64,000 nucleotides of DNA, taken from Mycobacterium sp. (lineage in GTDB: Bacteria; Actinomycetota; Actinomycetes; Mycobacteriales; Mycobacteriaceae). Position numbers and translations under genes: made by a program. Positions 52,438 to 61,277 of the stretch are shown one piece after another. The stretch lies in assembly GCA_025965895.1 (NCBI GenBank), contig JAOPWC010000203.1, positions 1 to 64,000 on the forward strand, written 5' to 3'. Each line of letters begins with the position of its first letter. The stretch's first letter is position 1. The notes below the pieces were generated by a model, which was not told the origin of the DNA, made no database searches, and saw only the letters and a list, made by a program, of their open reading frames with translations.

Positions 52438-53419
52438 CGCCGGAACTGATTTCGACGCGCGAGAGCCGGGCTGCGATCATTGCGCACACCAGCAATTGCA
52501 ACTGGTGAAACAGCATCAGCGGCAACATGATCAGCCCGACCGTGGCGGAGGGGAAGAACACCACGGCCATCGGTAGACCCGACGCCAGGCTCTTCTTGGA
52601 ACCACAGAACAACAACACAATTGCGTCGCCCCGCGAGAGCCGTGCCCAGCGGCCGACCAGATACGTCACGACCAGGACCACCGCCAGCAGTGCGGCGCTC
52701 ACCAGTGCCACCGCCACCAGCCGCCACGGCGTGACCGTGTTCCAGATGTGCTCGGTCATGCCGACCGAGAACGCGGCGTACACCACCAGAAGGACCGAGC
52801 CACGGTCGACGGCCTTGGTCAGCGCGGTATGACGGCGTACGAGGCCGGCGATCCACGGCCGCACCAGTTGCCCGACGAGGAACGGCACCAGCAACTGCAG
52901 CACGATGTCCAGCACCGCCGAACCGGCTACCCGGACGCTTCCGCCGATCTTCATCAACGCGACCACCAGCAACGGCGTCAGCACCACACCGAGAATGTTG
53001 GACAGCGACGCGGCCACCATCGCCGCCGGAACGTTGCCGCGGGCGATCGACGTGAACGCGATCGACGACTGCACCGTCGACGGCACCAGGCATAAGAACA
53101 GCAGGCCGCTGTACAGGCCGGGAGTAAGCACTGTTGGCACCAGCGCGCGTGTGGCGAGCCCGAGCAGCGGAAAGGCGACGAACGTCACGGCCAGCACCAT
53201 GAGGTGGAGCCGCCATTGTCGTGCCCCGTGCCACGCCTGGCTCGGCGAGAGGCGGGCGCCGTAGAGCGCGAACAGCAGCGCGATCGCGATCCTGGTGGCC
53301 ACCGACAGCAGGTCGGCGGCCACGCCCCACGCCGGGAACAGCGTCGCGACACCGACAGTCAGCAGCAGAAGCAAAACGAACGTGTCGATCGGTAGGCGCG
53401 AGAGGCGACCTAGCGACAC
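52424..53419 (-). CDS. SBF-like (bile acid:sodium symporter) family transporter
   Basis: A protein of 331 residues with about ten membrane helices. It resembles the YfeH/SBF-like branch of the bile acid:sodium symporter family: AWGVAADLLSVATRIAIALLF, CLVPSTVQSSIAFTSIARGN and CGSKKSLASGLPMAVV are diagnostic. Substrates of this branch are poorly known; organic anions or arsenite-related relatives exist. The GTG start overlaps the stop of the upstream membrane-protein gene by 10 bases; the region upstream in frame is Arg-rich and not credible. Confidence 0.85.
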   Translation of the reverse strand: MSLGRLSRLPIDTFVLLLLLTVGVATLFPAWGVAADLLSVATRIAIALLFALYGARLSPSQAWHGARQWRLHLMVLAVTFVAFPLLGLATRALVPTVLTPGLYSGLLFLCLVPSTVQSSIAFTSIARGNVPAAMVAASLSNILGVVLTPLLVVALMKIGGSVRVAGSAVLDIVLQLLVPFLVGQLVRPWIAGLVRRHTALTKAVDRGSVLLVVYAAFSVGMTEHIWNTVTPWRLVAVALVSAALLAVVLVVTYLVGRWARLSRGDAIVLLFCGSKKSLASGLPMAVVFFPSATVGLIMLPLMLFHQLQLLVCAMIAARLSRVEISSGVSSG

Positions 53420-53760
53420 GACAACGTGCAGTTCGCGCACGCCGGGGTGCCGGACCGCCCGCAGGGCACCGCGTCGTGACGCTCCACCGTCTGGGCGTAG
53501 CGGGCACCCTGGTAGATACCGGCCGTCACCGTCCCCACGGCGCCCAGCACGCACAACGCCAGCAGTCCGGGCGATGGCCGACCGGACAGCGCGACGACGC
53601 CGCCCGCGGCCAGCATCACCGCCGCGGCGAGTTGGGTGGGTGCCACAGCACGCAACACCTGGTGGGCGCCTCCCGTCGGCGCCGGCCGGGCGAGCGCTCG
53701 CGCGCCGAATGCAGCCGACACCACCGCCGCGCACAGACACAGCACCGCCGCGATGAGCAT
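53410..53760 (-). CDS. Small conserved membrane protein (Rv0039c-like)
   Basis: A protein of 116 residues with about three membrane helices (1-20, 43-60, 66-86) and a short tail with three cysteines, TPACANCTLSC. It is in the position of Rv0039c in M. tuberculosis. The function is unknown. It overlaps the transporter start, so the two are coupled. Confidence 0.75.
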   Translation of the reverse strand: MLIAAVLCLCAAVVSAAFGARALARPAPTGGAHQVLRAVAPTQLAAAVMLAAGGVVALSGRPSPGLLALCVLGAVGTVTAGIYQGARYAQTVERHDAVPCGRSGTPACANCTLSCR

Positions 53761-53811
53761 GCGGTCACAATACGAGAGCCGCGGCGCTTATGCGGACTGG
53801 GCCGCCCGCGG

Positions 53812-54669
53812 TCAGGCGGTTCCTGGAACAACCCGGAATCCGTTCACGATCGCGTCGGTCGCGCCGGCCGCCGCGACGACCTGGCTCAGCGCCGTCGTCA
53901 CCGATAGCGACACCAGGTACTTGTCCGGCCCGACCGGCACGATCACATGTCGCCGGGAGGTGTTCAGTGTCATGTCGTTCAGCCGGTAGGTGCCTTCGAT
54001 CATCGACGATGGCATGCCGTAGAACTCGGCGAGGGTCGCGTTGGTGGTCTGCCACGCCATCAACGACCGGCTGTCGATGAAACCGTGGGTGATCGCCTCC
54101 TTCGGGTCGAAGTCCCCGATCAGCTTGTAGACGACCACCTGGGCGTTGGACGTGTACAGGCCGTCGCCGCCGTTGCGGTCCGCGATCACGAGGAACGCGT
54201 CGGGAACATTGGGGTCGGGCACCTGCGACCAGCCCGGCGGCATCGGGAGAGTGACATTCAGCGCTCTGAAATCTTGCGCGCGCTGCGGCTCGAGTTTGAC
54301 GCCTTTGCTCTTGAAGTAGTCCGTCAGCGTGCCCGAGGTCGCCGGGACCAACGTCGGCTGCACGTCGGGCACGGCCGACTGAACGGCCTGGCCGGCGGTC
54401 GTGGTGCCCGGCTGAAGTGGAGTGCCACCCAGCACCGAGTTGGCAGCGGGAGCGAGCGGCGCGGCGGGACCGATCGGCGCCGCTGCGGCGGCAATTGGGG
54501 CACCGGTCACCGGGATGCCTGCGACTGTCTGGGTGACAGTGGCAGGCGAGGGCGGTATCGGTAGCACCGGTTCGGCCCCCGCGCTGGCGCCGCCGAAGCC
54601 GATCACAGCGGCCAGTCCCGTCGCCGTTGCGCCGGCAACCGCCAGCCATGCCCGGGCCTTGTCCAGCAT
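53812..54669 (-). CDS. Proline/alanine-rich secreted antigen Mtc28-like (LpqN/LpqT family)
   Basis: An exported protein of 285 residues, homologous to M. tuberculosis Rv0040c (Mtc28). It has a signal peptide (about 1-32, [17 protein letters not shown], cut near ASAGA), a Pro/Ala-rich spacer (about 33-110) and a globular LpqN/LpqT domain (about 115-285: [40 protein letters not shown]). No lipobox Cys is present, so it is probably released rather than lipidated. The ATG at MLDKARAW is the family start. It diverges from leuS. Confidence 0.88.
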   Translation of the reverse strand: MLDKARAWLAVAGATATGLAAVIGFGGASAGAEPVLPIPPSPATVTQTVAGIPVTGAPIAAAAAPIGPAAPLAPAANSVLGGTPLQPGTTTAGQAVQSAVPDVQPTLVPATSGTLTDYFKSKGVKLEPQRAQDFRALNVTLPMPPGWSQVPDPNVPDAFLVIADRNGGDGLYTSNAQVVVYKLIGDFDPKEAITHGFIDSRSLMAWQTTNATLAEFYGMPSSMIEGTYRLNDMTLNTSRRHVIVPVGPDKYLVSLSVTTALSQVVAAAGATDAIVNGFRVVPGTA

Positions 54670-54843
54670 CGCCCGACCCCTTCCTTGCGCGCCGACCCGC
54701 AGGTGTTCCTGCCAGTGCACAAAAGTAACAACTGTCACTTTGGCACCACCAGCCCCGGGACCAACCTCTGACCGCTCCGCAACCCAACCGAGACCTCCTC
54801 CGGCAGCCGGCAGCCTGCGAGCGCCGCTGATTACCCTGTTGAC

Positions 54844-57744
54844 GTGACCGAATCCCCGACCGCCGCCTCGACAGCGCTGCCCAGCGCCGCCGACGCCGAG
54901 GCTGACGCCCCCCCGTTCCGTTACACAGCGGAACTGGCGGGCGAGATCGAGCGGGCCTGGCAGCAGAACTGGGAGAAGATGGGCACCTTCCACGTGCCCA
55001 ACCCGGTCGGGTCCCTGGCGCCGTCCGACGGCTCGGCGGTCCCCGAAGACAAGATGTTCGTCCAGGACATGTTCCCGTACCCGTCGGGCGAGGGGCTGCA
55101 CGTCGGCCACCCGCTGGGCTACATCGCCACCGACGTGTACGGCCGATACTTCCGGATGATCGGCCGCAACGTGCTGCATGCGTTGGGCTTCGACGCGTTC
55201 GGCCTGCCGGCGGAGCAGTACGCCATCCAAACCGGCACCCATCCGCGGACGCGGACCGAGGCCAACATCATCAACTTTCGTCGGCAGCTGGGCCGGTTGG
55301 GCTTGGGGCACGATTCGCGCCGGAGCTTCTCGACGACAGACGTCGAGTACTACAAGTGGACCCAGTGGATCTTCCTGCAGATTTACAACGCTTGGTATGA
55401 CCCGATAGCGAACAAGGCGCGCCCGGTCTCCGAGCTCGTGGCCGAATTCGATTCCGGCGCACGCCAATCGGATGACGGTCGAGACTGGGCCGCGCTGTCG
55501 CCGGGTGAGCGGGCCGATGTCGTCGATTCCTATCGGCTGGTGTACCGAGCAGACGCCGTCGTGAACTGGTGCCCCGGCCTCGGCACGGTGCTGGCCAACG
55601 AGGAGGTCACCGCTGACGGCCGAAGCGAACGCGGCAACTTCCCGGTGTTCCGGAAGCGGCTGCGGCAGTGGGTGATGCGGATCACCGCATACTCTGACCG
55701 GTTGCTCGAAGACCTCGATCTGCTGGACTGGCCCGAGAAGGTCAAGACCATGCAGCGCAACTGGATCGGCCGCTCGGCCGGGGCGGCGGCGTTGTTCGGG
55801 GCGCGCACCGATCAGCGCGACCATGTCGATATCGAGGTGTTCACCACCCGCCCCGACACGCTGTTCGGCGCCACGTATCTCGTTCTGGCACCGGAGCACA
55901 AGCTCGTCGACCTGCTGACTGCCGCCGACTGGCCCGACGCCGTCGATCCGCGCTGGACGTTCGGTGAAGCCACGCCCGCGGAAGCGGTCGGCGCATACCG
56001 TCGGTCGATCGCGGCGAAATCGGATCTGGAACGCCAGGAGAGCAAGACCAAGACTGGCGCGTTCCTCGGCAGCTACGCGACCAACCCGGCCAACGGTGAG
56101 CGGATGCCGATCTTCATCGCCGACTACGTGCTGGCCGGATACGGCACCGGCGCGATCATGGCGGTGCCGGGCCATGATCAGCGAGACTGGGAATTCGCGA
56201 CGGAATTCGGCCTGCCGATCATCGAAGTCATCGCAGGCGGCGACGTGTCGCAGGGCGCCTACGTGGGCGACGGCCCGGTGGTCAATTCTGATTACCTCAA
56301 CGGCTTGGACGTAGCGGCTGCCAAGCAGACGATGACGCGGCGGCTGGAGGCTGACGGGCGCGGGCGTGCCCGAGTCGAATACAAGCTGCGGGACTGGCTT
56401 TTTGCGAGGCAGCGATACTGGGGCGAGCCGTTCCCGATCGTCTATGACAGCAACGGACGCCCGCACCCGTTGCCGGAGTCGGAGCTGCCGGTCGTGTTGC
56501 CCGACATCCCGGACTACTCACCGGTGTTGTTCGATCCGAACGATGCAGCCACCGAACCGTCGCCGCCGTTGGCCAAGGCCACGGACTGGGTGCACGTCGA
56601 ACTTGATCTCGGGGACGGGCGCAAGACCTACACCCGCGACACCAACGTGATGCCGCAGTGGGCGGGCAGCTCGTGGTACGAACTGCGCTACACGGACCCC
56701 CTGAATTCAGAACGGTTTTGCGCCAAAGAGAATGAGGCGTACTGGATGGGACCGCGGCCCGAAGAGCACGGTCCCGATGATCCCGGCGGGGTGGACCTCT
56801 ATGTCGGCGGGGTAGAACACGCGGTGCTGCATCTTCTGTACTCGCGGTTCTGGCACAAGGTGCTCTATGACCTGGGCCACATCACTTCCCGAGAGCCGTA
56901 CCGGCGGTTGGTCAATCAGGGCTACATCCAGGCCTACGCCTATACCGACGCGCGCGGCGCCTACGTCCCCGCGGCGGAGGTCACCGAGCGCGACGGCGGG
57001 TTCTCCTATTCGGGCCCCGATGGTGAGATCGAGGTGTTCCAGGAGTTCGGCAAGATCGGCAAGAGCCTGAAGAACTCGGTGTCGCCCGACGAGATCTGCG
57101 ACGACTACGGCGCCGACACGCTGCGGGTGTACGAGATGTCGATGGGTCCGTTGGAGGCGTCGCGGCCATGGGCCACCAAGGACGTCGTCGGCGCGTACCG
57201 CTTCCTGCAGCGGGTGTGGCGGCTGGCGATCGACGAACACAGCGGCCGGCCGAGGGTTGACGACGTGGAGTTGGACCGCGATACGTTGCGGCTGATGCAC
57301 CGCACGATCGCTGGCGTGGCCGAAGACTACGCGGCACTGCGCAACAACACCGCGGTGGCCAAGCTGATCGAGTACACCAACCACCTCACCAAGCAGTACC
57401 GCGGGGCGGTCCCGCGTGCTGCGGTCGAGCCGCTGGTGCTTATGGTCGCGCCGGTGGCGCCGCACGTGGCCGAAGAGCTGTGGCGGCGGCTGGGACACGG
57501 CGAATCGCTGGCGCACGGGCCGTTCCCGGAGGCTGATCCGCAGTACCTCGTCGACGAGTCGGTGGAGTACCCGGTCCAAGTCAACGGCAAGGTGCGGGGC
57601 CACGTCACCGTCGCTGCCGCTGCCGACGCCGATGCCGTCGAAGTCGCTGCGCTGGCCGACGAGAAGGTGGTGGCATTCCTTGCCGGGGCCACGCCGAGGA
57701 AGGTCATCGTGGTGCCCGGCCGCCTGGTCAACCTCGTGGTCTAG
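54844..57744 (+). CDS. leuS: Leucyl-tRNA synthetase
   Basis: A class I synthetase of 966 residues that charges tRNA-Leu. Signature HIGH is HVGH in [16 protein letters not shown], and KMSKS is KIGKSLKNS. The editing (CP1) domain, DVNVMPQW-like catalytic segment [15 protein letters not shown] and the C-terminal appended domain [15 protein letters not shown] are all visible. It starts with GTG. The stop codon shares the CTAG tetramer with the convergent SDR gene. Confidence 0.97.
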   Translation: MTESPTAASTALPSAADAEADAPPFRYTAELAGEIERAWQQNWEKMGTFHVPNPVGSLAPSDGSAVPEDKMFVQDMFPYPSGEGLHVGHPLGYIATDVYGRYFRMIGRNVLHALGFDAFGLPAEQYAIQTGTHPRTRTEANIINFRRQLGRLGLGHDSRRSFSTTDVEYYKWTQWIFLQIYNAWYDPIANKARPVSELVAEFDSGARQSDDGRDWAALSPGERADVVDSYRLVYRADAVVNWCPGLGTVLANEEVTADGRSERGNFPVFRKRLRQWVMRITAYSDRLLEDLDLLDWPEKVKTMQRNWIGRSAGAAALFGARTDQRDHVDIEVFTTRPDTLFGATYLVLAPEHKLVDLLTAADWPDAVDPRWTFGEATPAEAVGAYRRSIAAKSDLERQESKTKTGAFLGSYATNPANGERMPIFIADYVLAGYGTGAIMAVPGHDQRDWEFATEFGLPIIEVIAGGDVSQGAYVGDGPVVNSDYLNGLDVAAAKQTMTRRLEADGRGRARVEYKLRDWLFARQRYWGEPFPIVYDSNGRPHPLPESELPVVLPDIPDYSPVLFDPNDAATEPSPPLAKATDWVHVELDLGDGRKTYTRDTNVMPQWAGSSWYELRYTDPLNSERFCAKENEAYWMGPRPEEHGPDDPGGVDLYVGGVEHAVLHLLYSRFWHKVLYDLGHITSREPYRRLVNQGYIQAYAYTDARGAYVPAAEVTERDGGFSYSGPDGEIEVFQEFGKIGKSLKNSVSPDEICDDYGADTLRVYEMSMGPLEASRPWATKDVVGAYRFLQRVWRLAIDEHSGRPRVDDVELDRDTLRLMHRTIAGVAEDYAALRNNTAVAKLIEYTNHLTKQYRGAVPRAAVEPLVLMVAPVAPHVAEELWRRLGHGESLAHGPFPEADPQYLVDESVEYPVQVNGKVRGHVTVAAAADADAVEVAALADEKVVAFLAGATPRKVIVVPGRLVNLVV

Positions 57745-58415
57745 CCACTATCGCGGTGCCGGATGATCACCTGGTGCACGTGGCCGTCTGGCGGTGTCGA
57801 GACCACCTTCGCGACGCTGTCGGCGACCGTTTCGGGTCTGAGATAGGCGGATTTGTCGTAGTCACCGCCTTCGAACTCGCGGAGCTGGCGCTGCATTTCG
57901 GTGGCGACCCGGCCAGGATGCACCGAGGTGACGCGCAGCGCCGGCTCTTCGGCGCGCAGGGCATCTGCGAAGGCCCGCAACGCGAACTTGCTCGCCGAGT
58001 AGGACGCCATGCCGGGCAGCGCATTGAGACCCGCACCGGAGTTGATGAAAATCACCTGGCCCTCGGCACGGCGCAGTGCACGCAGCAGCGCCTGAGTCAG
58101 GGCCACGGCACCGATCACGTTGACTTCGAATGTCTCTCGCCAGTCGTCGATACTGGAGTCCGCGAGGCGGTCGGGGAACGCGACACCGGCGTTGTGCACC
58201 AAGACGTCCAGCTCGTCGATCACCTCGGCGCTGGCGGCCAGCGACTCGGTGTCAGCGAGGTCGAGCGGCCATGTGGTGGCACCGAGCCTCTCGGCGACTC
58301 GGTCGAGGCGGGCCGACGGCCGGCCGCCGAGCAGCAGGGTGTGCGTCGGAGCGAGGGCGGTGGCGATTGCGGCGCCGAGTCCGCCGGAAGCCCCCGTGAT
58401 GAGCGCGGTCGGCAT
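57741..58415 (-). CDS. Short-chain dehydrogenase/reductase
   Basis: An SDR of 224 residues. Cofactor motif is [12 protein letters not shown], then HNAGVAF (NNAG-like), and the catalytic set Ser-Tyr-Lys is in INSGAG and [11 protein letters not shown]. The cofactor-binding position after strand 2 has GGRPSARL with Arg, suggesting NADPH. Substrate unknown. The start is in the 57-bp gap shared with the divergent glucosylglycerate hydrolase. Confidence 0.9.
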   Translation of the reverse strand: MPTALITGASGGLGAAIATALAPTHTLLLGGRPSARLDRVAERLGATTWPLDLADTESLAASAEVIDELDVLVHNAGVAFPDRLADSSIDDWRETFEVNVIGAVALTQALLRALRRAEGQVIFINSGAGLNALPGMASYSASKFALRAFADALRAEEPALRVTSVHPGRVATEMQRQLREFEGGDYDKSAYLRPETVADSVAKVVSTPPDGHVHQVIIRHRDSG

Positions 58416-58472
58416 GTCGGTCACCCTATCGTCGCGTCGCGCGATCGCCCGCCTCGCCGCATCATAGAAACG

Positions 58473-59813
58473 ATGGCACCCGATCCGAGCTTTTCGCCGA
58501 CGCAACTCGCCGCCCGCGCGGCGTACTTGTTGCGTGGCAATGATCTGGGGGTGATGACGACGGCGGCGCCGCTGCTGTACCCGCATATGTGGAGCTGGGA
58601 CGCGGCGTTTGTCGCAGTGGGGTTGGCGCCGTTGAGTGTGGAACGGGCGGTCGTCGAGCTCGATACCCTGCTCTCGGCGCAGTGGTCCAACGGCATGATC
58701 CCGCACATCGTGTTCGCCAAGGGCGGCGACGGCTACTTCCCCGGCCCTGCTCGCTGGGCCTGCTCGGCCCTGGCGGCGAAAGCGCCGCAACACCGGAACA
58801 CGTCCGGAATCACTCAGCCGCCGGTACACGCGATCGCGGTACAGCGCATTCTCGACCACGCCCGCCGTCGCGGGCGCTCCACCCGGCAGGTCGCGGAGGC
58901 GTTCCTCGACCGGCGCTGGGACGACCTCGTCCGCTGGCACCGCTGGCTTGCCGAGGCACGCGACCAGCGCGAGCGCGGCCGGATCACGCTGTACCACGGC
59001 TGGGAATCCGGTATGGACAACTCGCCGCGGTGGGATGCGGCCTACGCGAACGTGCATCCGGGAAAGGTGCCGGAGTACAGGCGCGAAGACAACGTGATCG
59101 TGATGGACCCGTCGCAGCGCCCGTCGGACACCGAGTACGACCGGTATCTGCGGCTGGTGGAGGAGATGAAGTCGGTCTGTTACGACGATGAACTGCTGCC
59201 GAAGGTGATGAGTTTCATTGTGGAGGATGTGTTCGTCTCGGCGATCTTCTCGGTGGCCTGCGAGGTGCTGGCGGTCATCGGCGAGGACTACCGTCGGCCC
59301 CACGCCGACGTTCGCGACTTGTACTCGTGGGCGGAGCGATTCCGCGCGGGGGTCATCGATACCACCGACGCAAGAACCGGTGCAGCGAGAGATTTCGATG
59401 TGCGTGCCGAGAAATGGGTGGCGACGGAAACGGTGGCGCAGTTCGCGCCGCTGCTGTGCGGCGGGCTGCCTCATGACCGCGAGCGGACACTGTTGCGGCT
59501 GCTGGAGGGCCCGCGATTCTGCGGTCACCCGGACCTGAAGTTCGGGCTGGTTCCGTCGACCTCGCCGGTGTCGCGGGACTTTCGCCCGCGCGAATACTGG
59601 CGGGGACCGGTGTGGCCGGTGATGACGTGGCTGTTGTCGTGGGCATTCGCGCGCCGCGGCTGGTCGGAGCGATCGCAGATTCTGCGCCGCGAGGGGCTGC
59701 GCCAGGCGAGCGACGGAACGTTTGCCGAGTATTACGAGCCGTTCACCGGGGAACCGCTTGGCAGCATGCAGCAGTCATGGACGGCCGCGGCGGTGCTTGA
59801 CTGGCTCGGCTGA
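58473..59813 (+). CDS. ggh: Glucosylglycerate hydrolase (GH63 family)
   Basis: A protein of 446 residues, matching the M. hassiacum glucosylglycerate hydrolase from memory across the whole length. Catalytic residues line up: Asp182 in WESGMDNSPRWD and Glu419 in AEYYEPFTGEP. The enzyme cleaves glucosylglycerate, a compatible solute that builds up under nitrogen starvation in rapid growers, releasing glucose and glycerate when nitrogen returns. M. tuberculosis lacks it. An (alpha/alpha)6 barrel fold is expected. It diverges from the SDR gene. Confidence 0.92.
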   Translation: MAPDPSFSPTQLAARAAYLLRGNDLGVMTTAAPLLYPHMWSWDAAFVAVGLAPLSVERAVVELDTLLSAQWSNGMIPHIVFAKGGDGYFPGPARWACSALAAKAPQHRNTSGITQPPVHAIAVQRILDHARRRGRSTRQVAEAFLDRRWDDLVRWHRWLAEARDQRERGRITLYHGWESGMDNSPRWDAAYANVHPGKVPEYRREDNVIVMDPSQRPSDTEYDRYLRLVEEMKSVCYDDELLPKVMSFIVEDVFVSAIFSVACEVLAVIGEDYRRPHADVRDLYSWAERFRAGVIDTTDARTGAARDFDVRAEKWVATETVAQFAPLLCGGLPHDRERTLLRLLEGPRFCGHPDLKFGLVPSTSPVSRDFRPREYWRGPVWPVMTWLLSWAFARRGWSERSQILRREGLRQASDGTFAEYYEPFTGEPLGSMQQSWTAAAVLDWLG

Positions 59814-59921
59814 CCGCCGGCCGCGTAACCGTGCCTGGTGTCGCGAGTCATGAGTTCGCCGGCAGTGGTTACGGATGCCGGCGAGGGCGCCGATTGGCCA
59901 GGATCGGGTGGTCGATGCCGC

Positions 59922-60455
59922 TCAGATCGAAGCACCCCCTGTGCCCCCGAGCTTCGTCGCATGCCCGATGGAACCCCCGAGTCGACTCCCGACACTGGAG
60001 GACTGGTTCGATTGCCCGCCCAGGCGCTCCAGCGGAGCCAACGCCTTCGTCAGCGTGTCCAGGTCGTCGTCGCTGAGCTGCGCGAGCATCGCCGCCAACG
60101 CCGCGCGCCGGTTGGCCAGCGACTCGCGATGCACAGCCAGGCCGCGTGGCGTGATGTCGACCAGCACAGCGCGCAGATCGGACGGGTCGCGCGACCGCTG
60201 CACGAGTCCGAGCTTCTCCAGGCGCCGGATCGCCACGGTGGTGGTGGGCGTGCGCACTCGTTCGTGGGCCGCCAACTCGGTCATCCGGATGGGACCGCGG
60301 TCGATCAGCGTGACGAGGATGGACAGCTGCGCCAACGTGAGGTCGCCCGTGGCGACCCTGCTGGTGTCCCCGCGCCGCAGGACAGACACTAACTTCGACA
60401 GGACCCGGTGCAGCCCTTCGGCGAGTTCGGTGACCTGCTCCTCGGTCTCCACCAT
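59922..60455 (-). CDS. MarR family transcriptional regulator (Rv0042c-like)
   Basis: A regulator of 177 residues. The winged helix-turn-helix is clear: LTLAQLSILVTLIDRG, then MTELAAHERVRTPTTTVAIRRLEKLGLVQR, and the wing RDPSDLRAVLVDITPRG. The C-terminal 35 residues after AKALAPLERL are Gly/Ser-rich and look unstructured. A perfect inverted repeat 14 bases before its start is a likely own operator. It lies beside an amino-acid ABC transporter that it may control. Confidence 0.9.
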   Translation of the reverse strand: MVETEEQVTELAEGLHRVLSKLVSVLRRGDTSRVATGDLTLAQLSILVTLIDRGPIRMTELAAHERVRTPTTTVAIRRLEKLGLVQRSRDPSDLRAVLVDITPRGLAVHRESLANRRAALAAMLAQLSDDDLDTLTKALAPLERLGGQSNQSSSVGSRLGGSIGHATKLGGTGGASI

Positions 60456-60468
60456 AATTCGCCAGTCT

Positions 60469-60491
60469 AACCTGTCTTGGCCTGACAGGTT
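60469..60491. promoter_or_regulatory. MarR operator candidate (inverted repeat)
   Basis: AACCTGTC and GACAGGTT form a perfect 8-bp inverted repeat with a 7-bp spacer, between the marR-like gene start and the end of the ABC ATPase gene. Symmetry, size and place fit a MarR dimer site. Confidence 0.65.
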
Positions 60492-60527
60492 GGCATGCTT
60501 GGACGATTCTCGGTGCGCTTAACAGCC

Positions 60528-61274
60528 CTACAGCAGCTGCGACAGGAACCGCTGGAGTCGTACGGTTTCGGCGGCCTGGAAGATCTGCTCAGGGGGTCCC
60601 GATTCCACCACGTGGCCGTGGTCCATGAACACGACTGCGTCCGAGGCTGACCGGGCGAACCTCATTTCGTGGGTGACGACGATCATCGTCATGCCCTCCT
60701 CGCCGAGGTCGGCGATCAACGCGAGGACGCCCTTGACAAGTTCGGGATCCAACGCCGACGTGGGCTCGTCGAAGAACATCACCCGCGGCGTCATCGCCAG
60801 CGCCCGCGCGATCGCGACCCGCTGTTGCTGCCCTCCGGACAACGTCGCCGGACGGACGTCGGCCTTATGCCGCAGCCCCACTCGGTCGAGCTGGTCCAGC
60901 GCCAGCGCGCGGGCCTCGTTCCGGGACAGCCGCTTCAGCTTGCGCGGCGCGAGCATCACGTTGTCGATGACGCTGCGGTGCGGGAACAGGTTGAAGTTCT
61001 GGAACACCATCCCGATCCGCTGGCGCAGCTCATCCGGATTGTCATGAAGCACCGATCGCCCGTCGATCAGGATGTCCCCACGGTCTGGCTCGTAGAGCCG
61101 GTTGAGCGTGCGCAGCAGCGTCGACTTACCTGACCCCGAAGGACCGATCACCGCGACCGTGCTGCCCGCCGAAGCGTCGACGTCGACGCCGCGCAGCACC
61201 GCGGTCGTTCCGAACGACAGATGAATGTCCTTGCCTGACAACGACACCGGCTCCGGCCGAGTGGTGTGTGTCAT
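60528..61274 (-). CDS. Polar amino acid ABC transporter ATP-binding protein
   Basis: An ABC ATPase of 248 residues of the glutamine/polar amino acid class. Walker A GPSGSGKST, Q-loop FQNFNLFPH, signature LSGGQQQRVAIARAL, Walker B VMFFDEPTSALD and the switch His in VVTHEMRFA are intact. It works with the fused substrate-binding/permease protein encoded 3 bp upstream in the same operon. The exact amino acid is unknown; the local MarR is a possible regulator. Confidence 0.92.
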   Translation of the reverse strand: MTHTTRPEPVSLSGKDIHLSFGTTAVLRGVDVDASAGSTVAVIGPSGSGKSTLLRTLNRLYEPDRGDILIDGRSVLHDNPDELRQRIGMVFQNFNLFPHRSVIDNVMLAPRKLKRLSRNEARALALDQLDRVGLRHKADVRPATLSGGQQQRVAIARALAMTPRVMFFDEPTSALDPELVKGVLALIADLGEEGMTMIVVTHEMRFARSASDAVVFMDHGHVVESGPPEQIFQAAETVRLQRFLSQLL

Positions 61275-61277
61275 CAG

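Noticed and set aside
54717-54745. GTAAC/GTCAC arms in the mtc28-leuS gap as a response-regulator site.
   Set aside because: Imperfect and short; no specific regulator motif could be supported.
54670-56466. A long minus-strand extension of the Mtc28-like frame through leuS.
   Set aside because: It lies antisense to leuS, and the true start with a signal peptide is at 54669.
58416-59528. Minus-strand extension of the SDR frame through the glucosylglycerate hydrolase gene.
   Set aside because: Antisense to a well-matched enzyme; the SDR nucleotide-binding motif starts directly after 58415.
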